Origin: Amycolatopsis japonica
GTDB lineage: Bacteria; Actinomycetota; Actinomycetes; Mycobacteriales; Pseudonocardiaceae
Reading direction: 5' to 3'
DNA length: 64,000 nt
Assembly (NCBI RefSeq): GCF_000732925.1
Contig: NZ_CP008953.1
Coordinates: forward strand, 6,386,001 to 6,450,000
The position numbers and the translations under genes are program-made. This document shows, piece after piece, positions 42,525-49,622 of this stretch. The notes below the pieces were generated by a model. That model was not told the origin of the DNA. It saw nothing but the letters and a program-made list of their open reading frames with translations, and made no database searches. The stretch's first letter is position 1; each line of letters begins with the position of its first letter.

Positions 42525-43079
42525 TCAGGGGGAATCCTCTTCGAGCAGCGTCGCGAGGCCGGCGTAGCCGCCTTCCTTCAGCCGCACACCCGAGACCTTC
42601 GCGTAGGCGGCGTCGGCGCGGATCCCGAGCCCTTCCACCATCCGGTTCATGAAGTTGAACAGGGCGCAGACGAGGACGGCGTCGTGCAGCGCGGCCTCGT
42701 CCCAGCCCGCCGCGTACACCGCTTCGGCGTCCGCGTCGGTCATCCGGGCGGGAGTACGCGTCAGCTTGCCCACGTAGGCCAGCACGGGCTTCATCCGGTC
42801 GTCCACGGGCGAGGAGTCGAGATCGGCCAGTGCGGCCGTCAGAAGTCCTTCCGGCACACCGAAAGCCTCCGCGGTGACGGTGTGGACCCCGTGGCAGTAC
42901 CCGCAATCGTTGACACCGGAGACGTAGGCCGCGATCAGCTCCCGCTCCCCGGCGCCGAACGCCGACGGCGCCCGCATGAGAAGTTCGTGGAGGTCCAGCA
43001 GTTTCGCCGCGGGCGCGGGGAACTTCCGGAAGACCTGCAGCAGTGTGGCGTCAGTCGGCAAAGACCCGAGATAGGACAT
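42525..43079 (-). CDS. AhpD-like/carboxymuconolactone decarboxylase family protein
   Basis: A 184-residue helical AhpD-fold protein with the redox motif CGYCHGVH (residues ~57-64) matching CxxCxxxH, and the helix DAVLVCALFNFMNRMVEGLG. Such proteins reduce peroxides or act on small thiol or aromatic substrates. It is the last gene of the operon starting at 45396 and overlaps the upstream unknown gene by 29 bases. Present twice in this cluster region (also 55710), perhaps as a peroxide or radical scavenger near enediyne chemistry; that is inference. Confidence 0.85.
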   Translation of the reverse strand: MSYLGSLPTDATLLQVFRKFPAPAAKLLDLHELLMRAPSAFGAGERELIAAYVSGVNDCGYCHGVHTVTAEAFGVPEGLLTAALADLDSSPVDDRMKPVLAYVGKLTRTPARMTDADAEAVYAAGWDEAALHDAVLVCALFNFMNRMVEGLGIRADAAYAKVSGVRLKEGGYAGLATLLEEDSP

Positions 43080-43527
43080 CCTGTGTATCGCTCCCGTTTT
43101 CCGGCGTCCGCCGGCGTGCGGCGAACTCCTCGACGTCGTCGCGACGCAGCCAGCAGGCCGCGAGGCACGCCACCGATGCCGGTCCCAGCCCGGTCACCGT
43201 GGCGGTGACCCGCGCGGTGGCGTGTTCCCATTCTCGGCGCAGGGAACCCGCCGCCGTCATCTCCGGACCTGCTTCGATCACCGGCCGGACCGCGCGCCAG
43301 CGAACGATCCCGGCCTCGACGAGCGCGTCGAGGCCGAGGTCGAGCGCCTCGTGCCGGGCCTGATCGACGGCGAGCGCGACCAGCGCGGGTTCGTCGGCGA
43401 GCCGGGCCAGCCCGACCCCGGCGAGCAGGCGTTCGGCGTCCAGGCCCAGCAGGATCACCCCCGACTCGGTCGAGGGCGCGTCGTCGATCGACGGCAGGGT
43501 GAAACGGGAGTCGTAGGGTTCAGACAC
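43051..43527 (-). CDS. Hypothetical protein in the flavoprotein operon
   Basis: A 158-residue protein without signal peptide or obvious membrane helix. ESGVILLGLDAERLLAGVGL and LVALAVDQARHEALDLGLDA suggest an all-helical, Leu/Ala-rich protein; ARVTATVTGLGPASVACLAACW is a hydrophobic stretch near the end with two Cys (CLAAC) that could be functional. It overlaps the neighbouring flavoprotein gene by eight bases and the AhpD-like gene by 29. No family recognised. Confidence 0.7.
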   Translation of the reverse strand: MSEPYDSRFTLPSIDDAPSTESGVILLGLDAERLLAGVGLARLADEPALVALAVDQARHEALDLGLDALVEAGIVRWRAVRPVIEAGPEMTAAGSLRREWEHATARVTATVTGLGPASVACLAACWLRRDDVEEFAARRRTPENGSDTQDVLSRVFAD

Positions 43528-44839
43528 GGGCGACGTCCTTCGTGGCCGTCCGCAGCGGGGTGTCCCGGCGCAGGTTACCGGCGACGGCCGCCGCGACCCG
43601 GGCGGTGGCGACCCGGTGGCCGTCGATGTTGCGGGCGGCCGGGCCCAGCGCCATCCCCGCGGCCGCGCCGACCGCGAAGACGCGGGGCGCGCCGGCGTAC
43701 GCGAAAGTGCGTTCGTCCAGCCGCGGCCAGCCGCCGCGATCGAGTACGGCGTCGTCGGGCATCAGACCGTCACCGATCGACGGCGTGGTGCCGAGTGCCA
43801 GTACGGCGTGGTCCACGGCGATCCGCGAACCGTCTTCGAGGTGGAGCCCCACGCCCGGCGTCACTCTCGTGATGGCCTTGCCCCGATGCACGATCAGCCG
43901 CCCTTCGGCTTCGGCCGCCTCGAGCGTCGGCCGGAACTCGAACATGATCGACGCGCGCCGGAACCGGCCCATCAGTTCGAGCCGCTCGGACCAGCTCACC
44001 CCGTCGAAGCGGGCACGGCCTTCGGGACGGAAGAACGACGAGTTGACGTCGGCGCACTGATAGCGTTCGCCCGCTTCGCGCACCACCCAGTGCACCTCGC
44101 GCCCTTGGGCGAGCCCGTTGGAGATCAGGTGCGCGGCGGTGAGGCCGGCGCCGACGACGGCGAGGCGTTTCCCCGCACCGGGAACGGGTTCGTCCCAATA
44201 GGTCACGCCGCGCGGCGGATGGCCGCCGCCCCACCAGGTGTCCGGGGCGGACCGGCGTTCCTCGCCGAGGCAGAGCACGACGTGGCGCGCGGTGACGGAG
44301 AACCGGTCGGCGCGTACGGTGACCGCGTCCGAAGTCGGCAGCACCTCGCGGACCGAGCCGCGCCAGGTCCGTTCGGTGACGTGGTGGCTCGCGGCCAGAT
44401 GACGGCAATAGGCCTCGAAGACGTCGACCGGGACGACCGAACGATGTCCGGCCTGCGCCATGCGGATCTCCCGGCGCTCCACCGGTGTCAGCACCGACCA
44501 GTGCAGCCGCGCGAAGTCCAGCAGCTCGCAGTCGCGGTAGCCCTCGACGCCGGGGTGGTGTTCGTACGGCGACCGCAGCACGCGTTGGCCGAGCAGGTCG
44601 ACGCGGTCGAAGAACCGGCCGCAGGGTCGGCCGTCGCGGTCGACGACGACGAGGTCGCGGACGCCGTGGTGCCACAGGGCCGAAGCGACGGCGAGCCCGG
44701 CCGGACCCGCCCCGACGATGACGACGTCGGCGGAGGACGGCGGTTCGGGGGTGACCGCCGTGCGGACGCCGGGGACGACCGGCCACTCCCGCCCACGCGG
44801 CGATGCGAGCAGATGGGGCTCGGGGACGAAGGTGATCAC
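43520..44839 (-). CDS. FAD-dependent oxidoreductase (flavin monooxygenase-like)
   Basis: A 439-residue two-dinucleotide-domain flavoprotein: FAD Rossmann motif DVVIVGAGPAGLAVASALW (residues ~39-57) and a second GAGLTAAHLISNGLA (~230-245) for NAD(P)H, like flavin-containing or N-hydroxylating monooxygenases. VLALGTTPSIGDGLMPDDAV and ARVFAVGAAAGMALGPAARN-like segments close the FAD domain. It is second in the operon 45396-42525 and starts eight bases after the preceding stop. Possible tailoring oxidation of an enediyne moiety or modification of a peptide partner; substrate unknown. Confidence 0.85.
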   Translation of the reverse strand: MITFVPEPHLLASPRGREWPVVPGVRTAVTPEPPSSADVVIVGAGPAGLAVASALWHHGVRDLVVVDRDGRPCGRFFDRVDLLGQRVLRSPYEHHPGVEGYRDCELLDFARLHWSVLTPVERREIRMAQAGHRSVVPVDVFEAYCRHLAASHHVTERTWRGSVREVLPTSDAVTVRADRFSVTARHVVLCLGEERRSAPDTWWGGGHPPRGVTYWDEPVPGAGKRLAVVGAGLTAAHLISNGLAQGREVHWVVREAGERYQCADVNSSFFRPEGRARFDGVSWSERLELMGRFRRASIMFEFRPTLEAAEAEGRLIVHRGKAITRVTPGVGLHLEDGSRIAVDHAVLALGTTPSIGDGLMPDDAVLDRGGWPRLDERTFAYAGAPRVFAVGAAAGMALGPAARNIDGHRVATARVAAAVAGNLRRDTPLRTATKDVARV

Positions 44840-44847
44840 CGGCGTGC

Positions 44848-45396
44848 TCAGCCGATCACGGTCACCGGGACGATCAGTTCGATCACGGGGCGCTGCTTCA
44901 TCCCGTTGCCGATCAGGTCGTCCAGAGTCTGCTGTGACTGCTCGGCGGTGTCGGTGGCGATCGGGCTGTAGCGGGAGTAGGAATAGGTCGGCTTCCGCCC
45001 GCCGGCGTCCAGCGAGTACACCTTCAGCACGGCCTCGCCCGGCCGGACCTCGCCGTCGTAGAAGGTGAGGCGGCGCTGATCCGGCGTCATGAAGGATTTC
45101 GAGAACTGGCGGGAAAGCACGAGGGTGTCGGCGTCGTTGACGAAGGTCGAGTCCTCGTCGGTGACGACCTGCATCGCGACCCAGGTCTTGTCGGTCAGGT
45201 TGGTCTCGGACTTGATCACCTGCCAGCGGCCGGGTTCGGGAAGGTTGACGCTGACCGAGATGTCGTGCTCGGTGGTGTCGATCGCCCCGGAGATCATCAG
45301 CACCCTTCGGCGGACGTCGGCGACCCCGGCCATCTGGATGTCACGTGCGCGCACCCGTGTGGAAACATCCAATCCCGGGAATTCAGGAGATGACAT
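44848..45396 (-). CDS. Hypothetical 182-residue beta-rich protein, first gene of flavoprotein operon
   Basis: Residues MSSPEFPGLDVSTRVRARDI begin a soluble protein; ADVRRRVLMISGAIDTTEHD, LPEPGRWQVIKSETNLTDKT and VLKVYSLDAGGRKPTYSYSR indicate mostly beta strands; no signal peptide. The ATG follows GGAGGCGTGAAAG. I cannot place it in a family. A late-stage enediyne tailoring or binding role is only suggested by its neighbour genes. Confidence 0.65.
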   Translation of the reverse strand: MSSPEFPGLDVSTRVRARDIQMAGVADVRRRVLMISGAIDTTEHDISVSVNLPEPGRWQVIKSETNLTDKTWVAMQVVTDEDSTFVNDADTLVLSRQFSKSFMTPDQRRLTFYDGEVRPGEAVLKVYSLDAGGRKPTYSYSRYSPIATDTAEQSQQTLDDLIGNGMKQRPVIELIVPVTVIG

Positions 45397-45533
45397 CTTT
45401 CACGCCTCCAGATCTCGACGAGCACAATTCCAGACCGGCAGATTTCCCCATCCGCAAACACTCGCAGAATTTCACGCCGAACTGGACGATGTCAAGATGA
45501 GGAACGCATGATCCACTGGTACGAAAGGCCGCC

Positions 45534-45569
45534 GGTACCGCTGCGCGGACTGGGCCGTTCAGCGGTACC
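45534..45569 (-). terminator. Hairpin after the 102-residue gene
   Basis: GGTACCGCTG / CAGCGGTACC, 10-bp perfect stem with a 16-base loop, four bases after the stop at 45573 (minus strand). Confidence 0.65.
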
Positions 45570-45572
45570 GGA

Positions 45573-45881
45573 TCAAGAGCCGTCGAGGTCTTCGGCCCAT
45601 GCCGCGGCGGGTGTCCCGTGCTCCAGCGCGCCGATGTAGACGATCTCGAACGAGGAATCGGTCCGCTTGAGCCCGATCCGAATGACGAGATCGTGTTTCA
45701 CCAGAATGATGAACTGCTGCGGATCACGACGATCTCCGAAAATGTCGTAGATGAGAAAGGCGGATCCGTCGGCTACCGCGAAGAGCGCTTCGTAGATAAC
45801 ATTGCGATCGGCCTGCGGAGCATTGATCGCCCATTCTTCCAACACCTGCAAACCGGACGTGAGCTGGAGGCGCATAGCCAT
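45573..45881 (-). CDS. Small conserved-looking protein, 102 residues
   Basis: ATG 45881 follows GAGGAGGCCTCCGG. The sequence is mixed alpha-beta (LEEWAINAPQADRNVIYEAL then FLIYDIFGDRRDPQQFIILV and GLKRTDSSFEIVYIGALEHG), reminiscent of small actinobacterial proteins of unknown function or of RelE/ParE-like folds. No antitoxin-like partner is clear, so toxin status is not claimed. It lies just downstream of the 49-residue gene in the same direction. Confidence 0.65.
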   Translation of the reverse strand: MAMRLQLTSGLQVLEEWAINAPQADRNVIYEALFAVADGSAFLIYDIFGDRRDPQQFIILVKHDLVIRIGLKRTDSSFEIVYIGALEHGTPAAAWAEDLDGS

Positions 45882-45987
45882 CCGGAGGCCTCCTCGTGGT
45901 CTGGCCGGGTTCGCGGGCGATCTTCACCATTCTCGCGCGCGCGATACCGGGTGGTCTTCTTTGTCCGTGCTGTCGTACGGGGGTGAG

Positions 45988-46137
45988 CTAGTTGTAACCG
46001 AGGACGATGTGCTCGGCCGGGAAATCGTTTTCGGCGGCCTTCCTCGGCTCCGGGACGAACGCCGTCGTGCCGGCCTCGACGGCCCCGCGCGGGTCGAGAT
46101 CATCGGTCAGGACCCAAATTCGCACCTGTGCCGCCAT
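45988..46137 (-). CDS. 49-residue peptide of unknown function
   Basis: Starts at ATG 46137, preceded by AGGAGAACCCC. Sequence MAAQVRIWVLTDDLDPRGAV, then TAFVPEPRKAAENDFPAEHI, end VLGYN. Soluble, no Cys, no signal peptide. The same-strand gene at 45573 is 106 bases downstream, so the two may be co-transcribed. Not recognised. Confidence 0.5.
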   Translation of the reverse strand: MAAQVRIWVLTDDLDPRGAVEAGTTAFVPEPRKAAENDFPAEHIVLGYN

Positions 46138-46314
46138 GGGGTTCTCCTGACCTTCGATGAACGACTCACTTGACAACAAGGATGGACCCCTCCGATCGGG
46201 GGCCGGTCGTGACGCGATCGAGGACGCCGTCGCGCGCGATGAGCAAAGGAAAAGTCGCCGCTGACGGGGTGCCGGTAGTGCCCTTGTGGTACCCCGAAAC
46301 CCAAGGAGCGCGCC

Positions 46315-46428
46315 ATGACCGAACGTCTCGACCCGTATGAGCTCTACGCCGAAGACGAGCTCGACGTCGATTTGCTGGGCCTGTCGTGGCCCGACCCCGA
46401 GGTCCCAGGGCAGCGGGACCGGGAATGA
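46315..46428 (+). CDS. 37-residue acidic peptide with strong ribosome binding site
   Basis: ATG 46315 follows AAGGAGCGCGCC. Sequence MTERLDPYELYAEDELDVDL then LGLSWPDPEVPGQRDRE, very acidic with a Trp-Pro element. The gene is closed by the palindrome at 46455, so it forms its own unit. It could be a peptide precursor, a small regulator or an antitoxin; nothing identifies it. Confidence 0.55.
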   Translation: MTERLDPYELYAEDELDVDLLGLSWPDPEVPGQRDRE

Positions 46429-46454
46429 GCGCGACGGCTCGCGTGAGGACGCGT

Positions 46455-46503
46455 CGCGAAAGCCACTTTCGGGACGTCAGGCGTCTCGAAAGTGGCTTTC
46501 GCG
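46455..46503. terminator. Palindrome between the 37-residue peptide and the carboxylase genes
   Basis: CGCGAAAGCCACTTTCG at 46455-46471 and its exact complement at 46487-46503 (17 of 17), spacer 15 bases containing a further GACG/CGTC pair. It separates convergent transcription units. The arm is shared with the palindrome at 55635. Confidence 0.8.
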
Positions 46504-46508
46504 CGCGC

Positions 46509-46700
46509 TCAGCGCAGCGTCGACGTACGCCAGGTCGGCGCGGCGAGCGGCGACCAGGCCGGCCGGGCAGGCGTCACGGCCGGGGGCGCGGCCGAAGCCG
46601 CGGCGGTGAGGACGGCGACGAGCGCCGCCAGTTCGGCGTCCTCCGGGTTCCCCCGCAGGATCCGGAAGACGGGCGCAGTGTCCATTCCGGACGATGACAT
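46509..46700 (-). CDS. Acyl-CoA carboxylase epsilon subunit (AccE/PccE-like)
   Basis: A 63-residue protein matching the actinobacterial epsilon subunit: VFRILRGNPEDAELAALVAV is the family signature, and it follows the carboxyltransferase gene after 12 bases. The epsilon subunit stabilises the alpha-beta complex. ATG 46700 follows GGGGGAG. No alpha (biotin carboxylase/BCCP) subunit is in the window, so it must be encoded elsewhere, as is common. Confidence 0.85.
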   Translation of the reverse strand: MSSSGMDTAPVFRILRGNPEDAELAALVAVLTAAASAAPPAVTPARPAWSPLAAPTWRTSTLR

Positions 46701-46712
46701 GGGCTCCCCCGT

Positions 46713-48416
46713 TCAGATGGGGTGGTTGCCGTGCTTGCGCTGAGGCGCGGCCTTTCGCTTGTCCTGCAGCATGTCCAGCGCTCTGGCGATGGCGGACCGG
46801 GTGTCCGCCGGGTCGATGATGTCGTCGACCAGGCCGCGTTCGGCCGAGTACTGCGGGTTCATGAACTCCTCCGTGTACTCGGCGACCAGGCGGGCGCGCA
46901 ACGCGTCCGGATCGGGTGCGACGGCGAGATCCTTGCGGAACAACACGTTCACCGCGCCCTCGGCGCCCATCACGGCGATCTGGTTGGTCGGCCACGCCAG
47001 GGAGAGGTCGGTCCCGATGGACCGCGAGTCCATCACGATGTACGCGCCGCCGTAGGCCTTGCGCAGGATCACCTGGACACGCGGCACGGTCGCCTCGCAG
47101 TAGGCGTGCAGCAGCTGCGCCCCGTGCCGGATGATCCCGGAATGCTCCTGCTCGACGCCCGGCAGGAAGCCGGGGACGTCCACGAGCGTCACCAGCGGGA
47201 TGCTGAACGCGTCGCAGAACCGCACGAACCGCGCCGCCTTCTGCGATGCCGGCCCGTCGAGCACGCCGGCGAACACCACCGGCTGGTTGCCGACCAGGCC
47301 GACCACTCGCCCGTCTATCCGCGCGAGCGCGCACAGCACGTTCCGCGCCCACGACTCATGCAGCTCGAAGAACTCGCCGTCGTCGGCCAGTTCCGAGAAC
47401 ACGTCACGCATGTCGTAGGGCCTGTTCGGCTCCACCGGGACGAGTTCGGCGAATCGCGGCCGCCGGTCCTTGCCCGCGTCCCGCGACGGCTCACGGGGCG
47501 CGGGCTCCAGGTAGTTCGACGGCAGCAGCGACACCAGGTACCGGACGTCGGCGAGGCAGCTCTCCTCGTCGTCGTGCACCACGGTCGCCACGCCGGACGA
47601 CGTGCCGTGCACGTCCGCGCCGCCCAGTTCGTCGTGACTGACCCGTTCCCCGGTCACGGTCTCGACGACATCCGGCCCGGTCAAGTACATGCGGGCGGTG
47701 TCGCGCACCATGAAGACGAAATCCGCGAGCGCGGGCGAATAGGCCGCCCCGCCCGCGCACGGTCCCAGCACCACGCTGATCTGCGGGATGACACCGGACG
47801 CCTCGACCTGGCGGCGGAAGATGCCGCCGTAGCCGTCGAGCGCCATGACGCCTTCCTGGATCCGCGCTCCCCCGCTGTCGTTGAGCCCGATCAGCGGCGA
47901 GCCGGTGGCGATCGCCAGATCCATCACCTTCTGGATCTTCGCCGCGTGCGCTTCGCCGAGCGAACCGCCGAAGACGGTGAAGTCCTGGGCGTAGACGAAC
48001 ACGCGCCGTCCGTCGATGGTGCCCGAGCCCGCGATGACGCCGTCGGTGTACGGCCGGTTCTCCGCCAGCCCGAGCCCGCTCGCCTGATGCCGCCGGTACA
48101 GCTCGACCTCGGTGAAGGAATCGGGGTCCAGCAACAGATCCAGCCGTTCGCGCGCGGTGTGCTTGCCGAGCGAGTGCTGCCGGCGGACGCCGTCGAGCCG
48201 TCCGTCGACGATATGCTCGCGCAATTCGTCGCGCTGGGTGCGCAGCAACGGCATCGTCGGTTCCGGTGGGTGCACCGGTTCGGCGCCGCGGGCGAGCGGG
48301 ATCACCTGCCCGTCGGTCGGACCCGGGCCCCGAGGGCGCCGCAGCCGGTCTTCCGGCAGCGGCACCACCTCGGAGTCCTCCGCGCGCTGAGCGCCCGGAT
48401 CGCCCTGCAGGGTCAC
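46713..48416 (-). CDS. Acyl-CoA carboxylase carboxyltransferase (beta) subunit
   Basis: A 567-residue carboxyltransferase. Acyl-CoA carboxylase signatures: GSGTIDGRRVFVYAQDFTVF, GLNDSGGARIQEGVMALDGY, PCAGGAAYSPALADFVFMV, and HGAQLLHAYCEATVPRVQV. About 53 residues precede the usual start (LLRTQRDELREHIVDGRLDG), and this extension is encoded from the GTG at 48416, which overlaps the small upstream gene's stop in GTGA and follows GGGAGGC. It most plausibly supplies malonyl-CoA to the iterative PKS; specificity for malonyl versus methylmalonyl units was not determined. Confidence 0.88.
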   Translation of the reverse strand: MTLQGDPGAQRAEDSEVVPLPEDRLRRPRGPGPTDGQVIPLARGAEPVHPPEPTMPLLRTQRDELREHIVDGRLDGVRRQHSLGKHTARERLDLLLDPDSFTEVELYRRHQASGLGLAENRPYTDGVIAGSGTIDGRRVFVYAQDFTVFGGSLGEAHAAKIQKVMDLAIATGSPLIGLNDSGGARIQEGVMALDGYGGIFRRQVEASGVIPQISVVLGPCAGGAAYSPALADFVFMVRDTARMYLTGPDVVETVTGERVSHDELGGADVHGTSSGVATVVHDDEESCLADVRYLVSLLPSNYLEPAPREPSRDAGKDRRPRFAELVPVEPNRPYDMRDVFSELADDGEFFELHESWARNVLCALARIDGRVVGLVGNQPVVFAGVLDGPASQKAARFVRFCDAFSIPLVTLVDVPGFLPGVEQEHSGIIRHGAQLLHAYCEATVPRVQVILRKAYGGAYIVMDSRSIGTDLSLAWPTNQIAVMGAEGAVNVLFRKDLAVAPDPDALRARLVAEYTEEFMNPQYSAERGLVDDIIDPADTRSAIARALDMLQDKRKAAPQRKHGNHPI

Positions 48417-48580
48417 GCCGCCTCCCTCAAGCGGGCCTCCCGGTCGAGCTCGTCGAGTTCGATTTCGCGCACGATGTCGCGCCAGCACACCCCCCGCCCG
48501 AGCCGGGGCATCGTGGTCACCACGGGCGGCCGTTCGGCGATGGGCGCCGGGGCGGGGGTGGTGGATTCGTTGACGGTCAT
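48413..48580 (-). CDS. 55-residue protein translationally coupled to acyl-CoA carboxylase
   Basis: A short frame starting ATG 48580 after GAGAGGAAATGTC. Residues include MTVNESTTPAPAPIAERPPV then TTMPRLGRGVCWRDIVREI and end LDELDREARLREAA. The stop overlaps the carboxylase start in GTGA, so it is co-translated. The Ala/Pro-rich start and charged amphipathic tail might bind the carboxylase or the PKS. No family known; not the epsilon subunit, which lies on the other side. Confidence 0.6.
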   Translation of the reverse strand: MTVNESTTPAPAPIAERPPVVTTMPRLGRGVCWRDIVREIELDELDREARLREAA

Positions 48581-48606
48581 GACATTTCCTCTCCCTTGGT
48601 GACCAC

Positions 48607-49179
48607 TCAGGCCGATGCCCGTATCCGGCCGTCGACCTGGTGGTAGCCGCCGCTGTAGAAGACGAGCGAGTCCTGCGCGGTGCCGCGGCTGGAGGCGACC
48701 ACCCTGCCGAGGAAGATCGAGTGGTCACCGCCCTCGTAGACCTCCGCCAGCTCGCATTCCAGCCACGCCAGCGCGCCGTCGAGCAGCGGGGCGCCGGTCT
48801 GCGGGCCTGCCGTCCAGTCCACCGTGTCGAACTGCGCGAGCCCGGCCGGGCGCCGCCAGTCCGCGAAGTACTTCGCCAGTTCCTTCTGGTCCGACGCCAG
48901 CACCGTGACCGCGTACGAGCCCGCCGTCACGATCGCCTCGTGCATCCGCGCCGCGCGGGAAACGCAGCACAGCACCATCGGCGGCTCCAGCGAGACGGAG
49001 GTGACGGCGTTGGCCGTCATCCCGTGTGCCCGTTCGCCGCCGGCGGTCAGCACGGTGACGCCGGTGGCGAACTGGCCCATCACCTCCCGCAGGCCCGCCT
49101 GCGCGGACAACCGGCGCCGGGCGACGGGCGTCGGCAGCCGTTTCAGCACCGGCCGCGACGGTTCCTCCAGCGTGCCCAC
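48607..49179 (-). CDS. Flavin reductase-like protein (E6-like)
   Basis: A 190-residue FMN reductase of the flavin-reductase-like split-barrel family: REVMGQFATGVTVLTAGGER, MTANAVTSVSLEPPMVLCCV and LGRVVASSRGTAQDSLVFYS match the core motifs. Nine-membered enediyne clusters encode such a reductase (E6) as partner of a two-component flavin monooxygenase. The GTG at 49179 immediately follows the thioesterase stop; GGGGGAA precedes it. It could feed reduced flavin to a monooxygenase outside the window. Confidence 0.85.
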   Translation of the reverse strand: MGTLEEPSRPVLKRLPTPVARRRLSAQAGLREVMGQFATGVTVLTAGGERAHGMTANAVTSVSLEPPMVLCCVSRAARMHEAIVTAGSYAVTVLASDQKELAKYFADWRRPAGLAQFDTVDWTAGPQTGAPLLDGALAWLECELAEVYEGGDHSIFLGRVVASSRGTAQDSLVFYSGGYHQVDGRIRASA

Positions 49180-49180
49180 G

Positions 49181-49621
49181 TCATTCCCCCTTGCCGTCGA
49201 CCGCGTACGGGGCCAGCGCCTCACGCAGCTGTTCGGGCACGCGGCTGGGCACCGTGGCCGTGTTGGGGCCGCGCATGCACGCGATCCGCTGCCGTCCGCG
49301 GGCCACCAGCCGCTCGCCTTCCCCGGTGAGGTGGACGTAGTCGAAGGTGAACTGGATCTGGGTCTGGGTCAGCTCTTCCAGCCGCAGCCGGATGGACAGC
49401 TCGTCGAACGCGGTGATCTCCGCGTAGAACTCGCAGTCCACCTTGAGCGTGAACAGCTTGAGGTCGTGGCGGACCTCTTCGAGCACCGCGGGCGCCTTCT
49501 CCTTCAGGAACATCTCGCGGCACCGGCCCTGCCAGCGCACGTAGTTCACGTAGTAGACGTTGCCCACCAGGTTGGTCTCTTCGAATCCGACCGTGTGGAG
49601 GATCTCGTAGTAGTCGGCCAT
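49181..49621 (-). CDS. tebC: Enediyne thioesterase, hot-dog fold (E10/TEBC)
   Basis: A 146-residue hot-dog thioesterase: YYEILHTVGFEETNLVGNVY and the RWQGRCREMFL helix are the E10/CalE7 family signature. These enzymes release the polyene chain from PKSE. The start ATG is one base after the PKS stop, so the two are co-expressed. The E10 Arg and Tyr near the pocket are retained; no catalytic Glu/Asp can be assigned confidently. Confidence 0.93.
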   Translation of the reverse strand: MADYYEILHTVGFEETNLVGNVYYVNYVRWQGRCREMFLKEKAPAVLEEVRHDLKLFTLKVDCEFYAEITAFDELSIRLRLEELTQTQIQFTFDYVHLTGEGERLVARGRQRIACMRGPNTATVPSRVPEQLREALAPYAVDGKGE

Positions 49622-49622
49622 G

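Noticed and set aside
45573..45881. RelE/ParE-type toxin assignment for the 102-residue protein
   Set aside because: Only a loose similarity in strand order; no antitoxin with a recognisable DNA-binding fold is adjacent.
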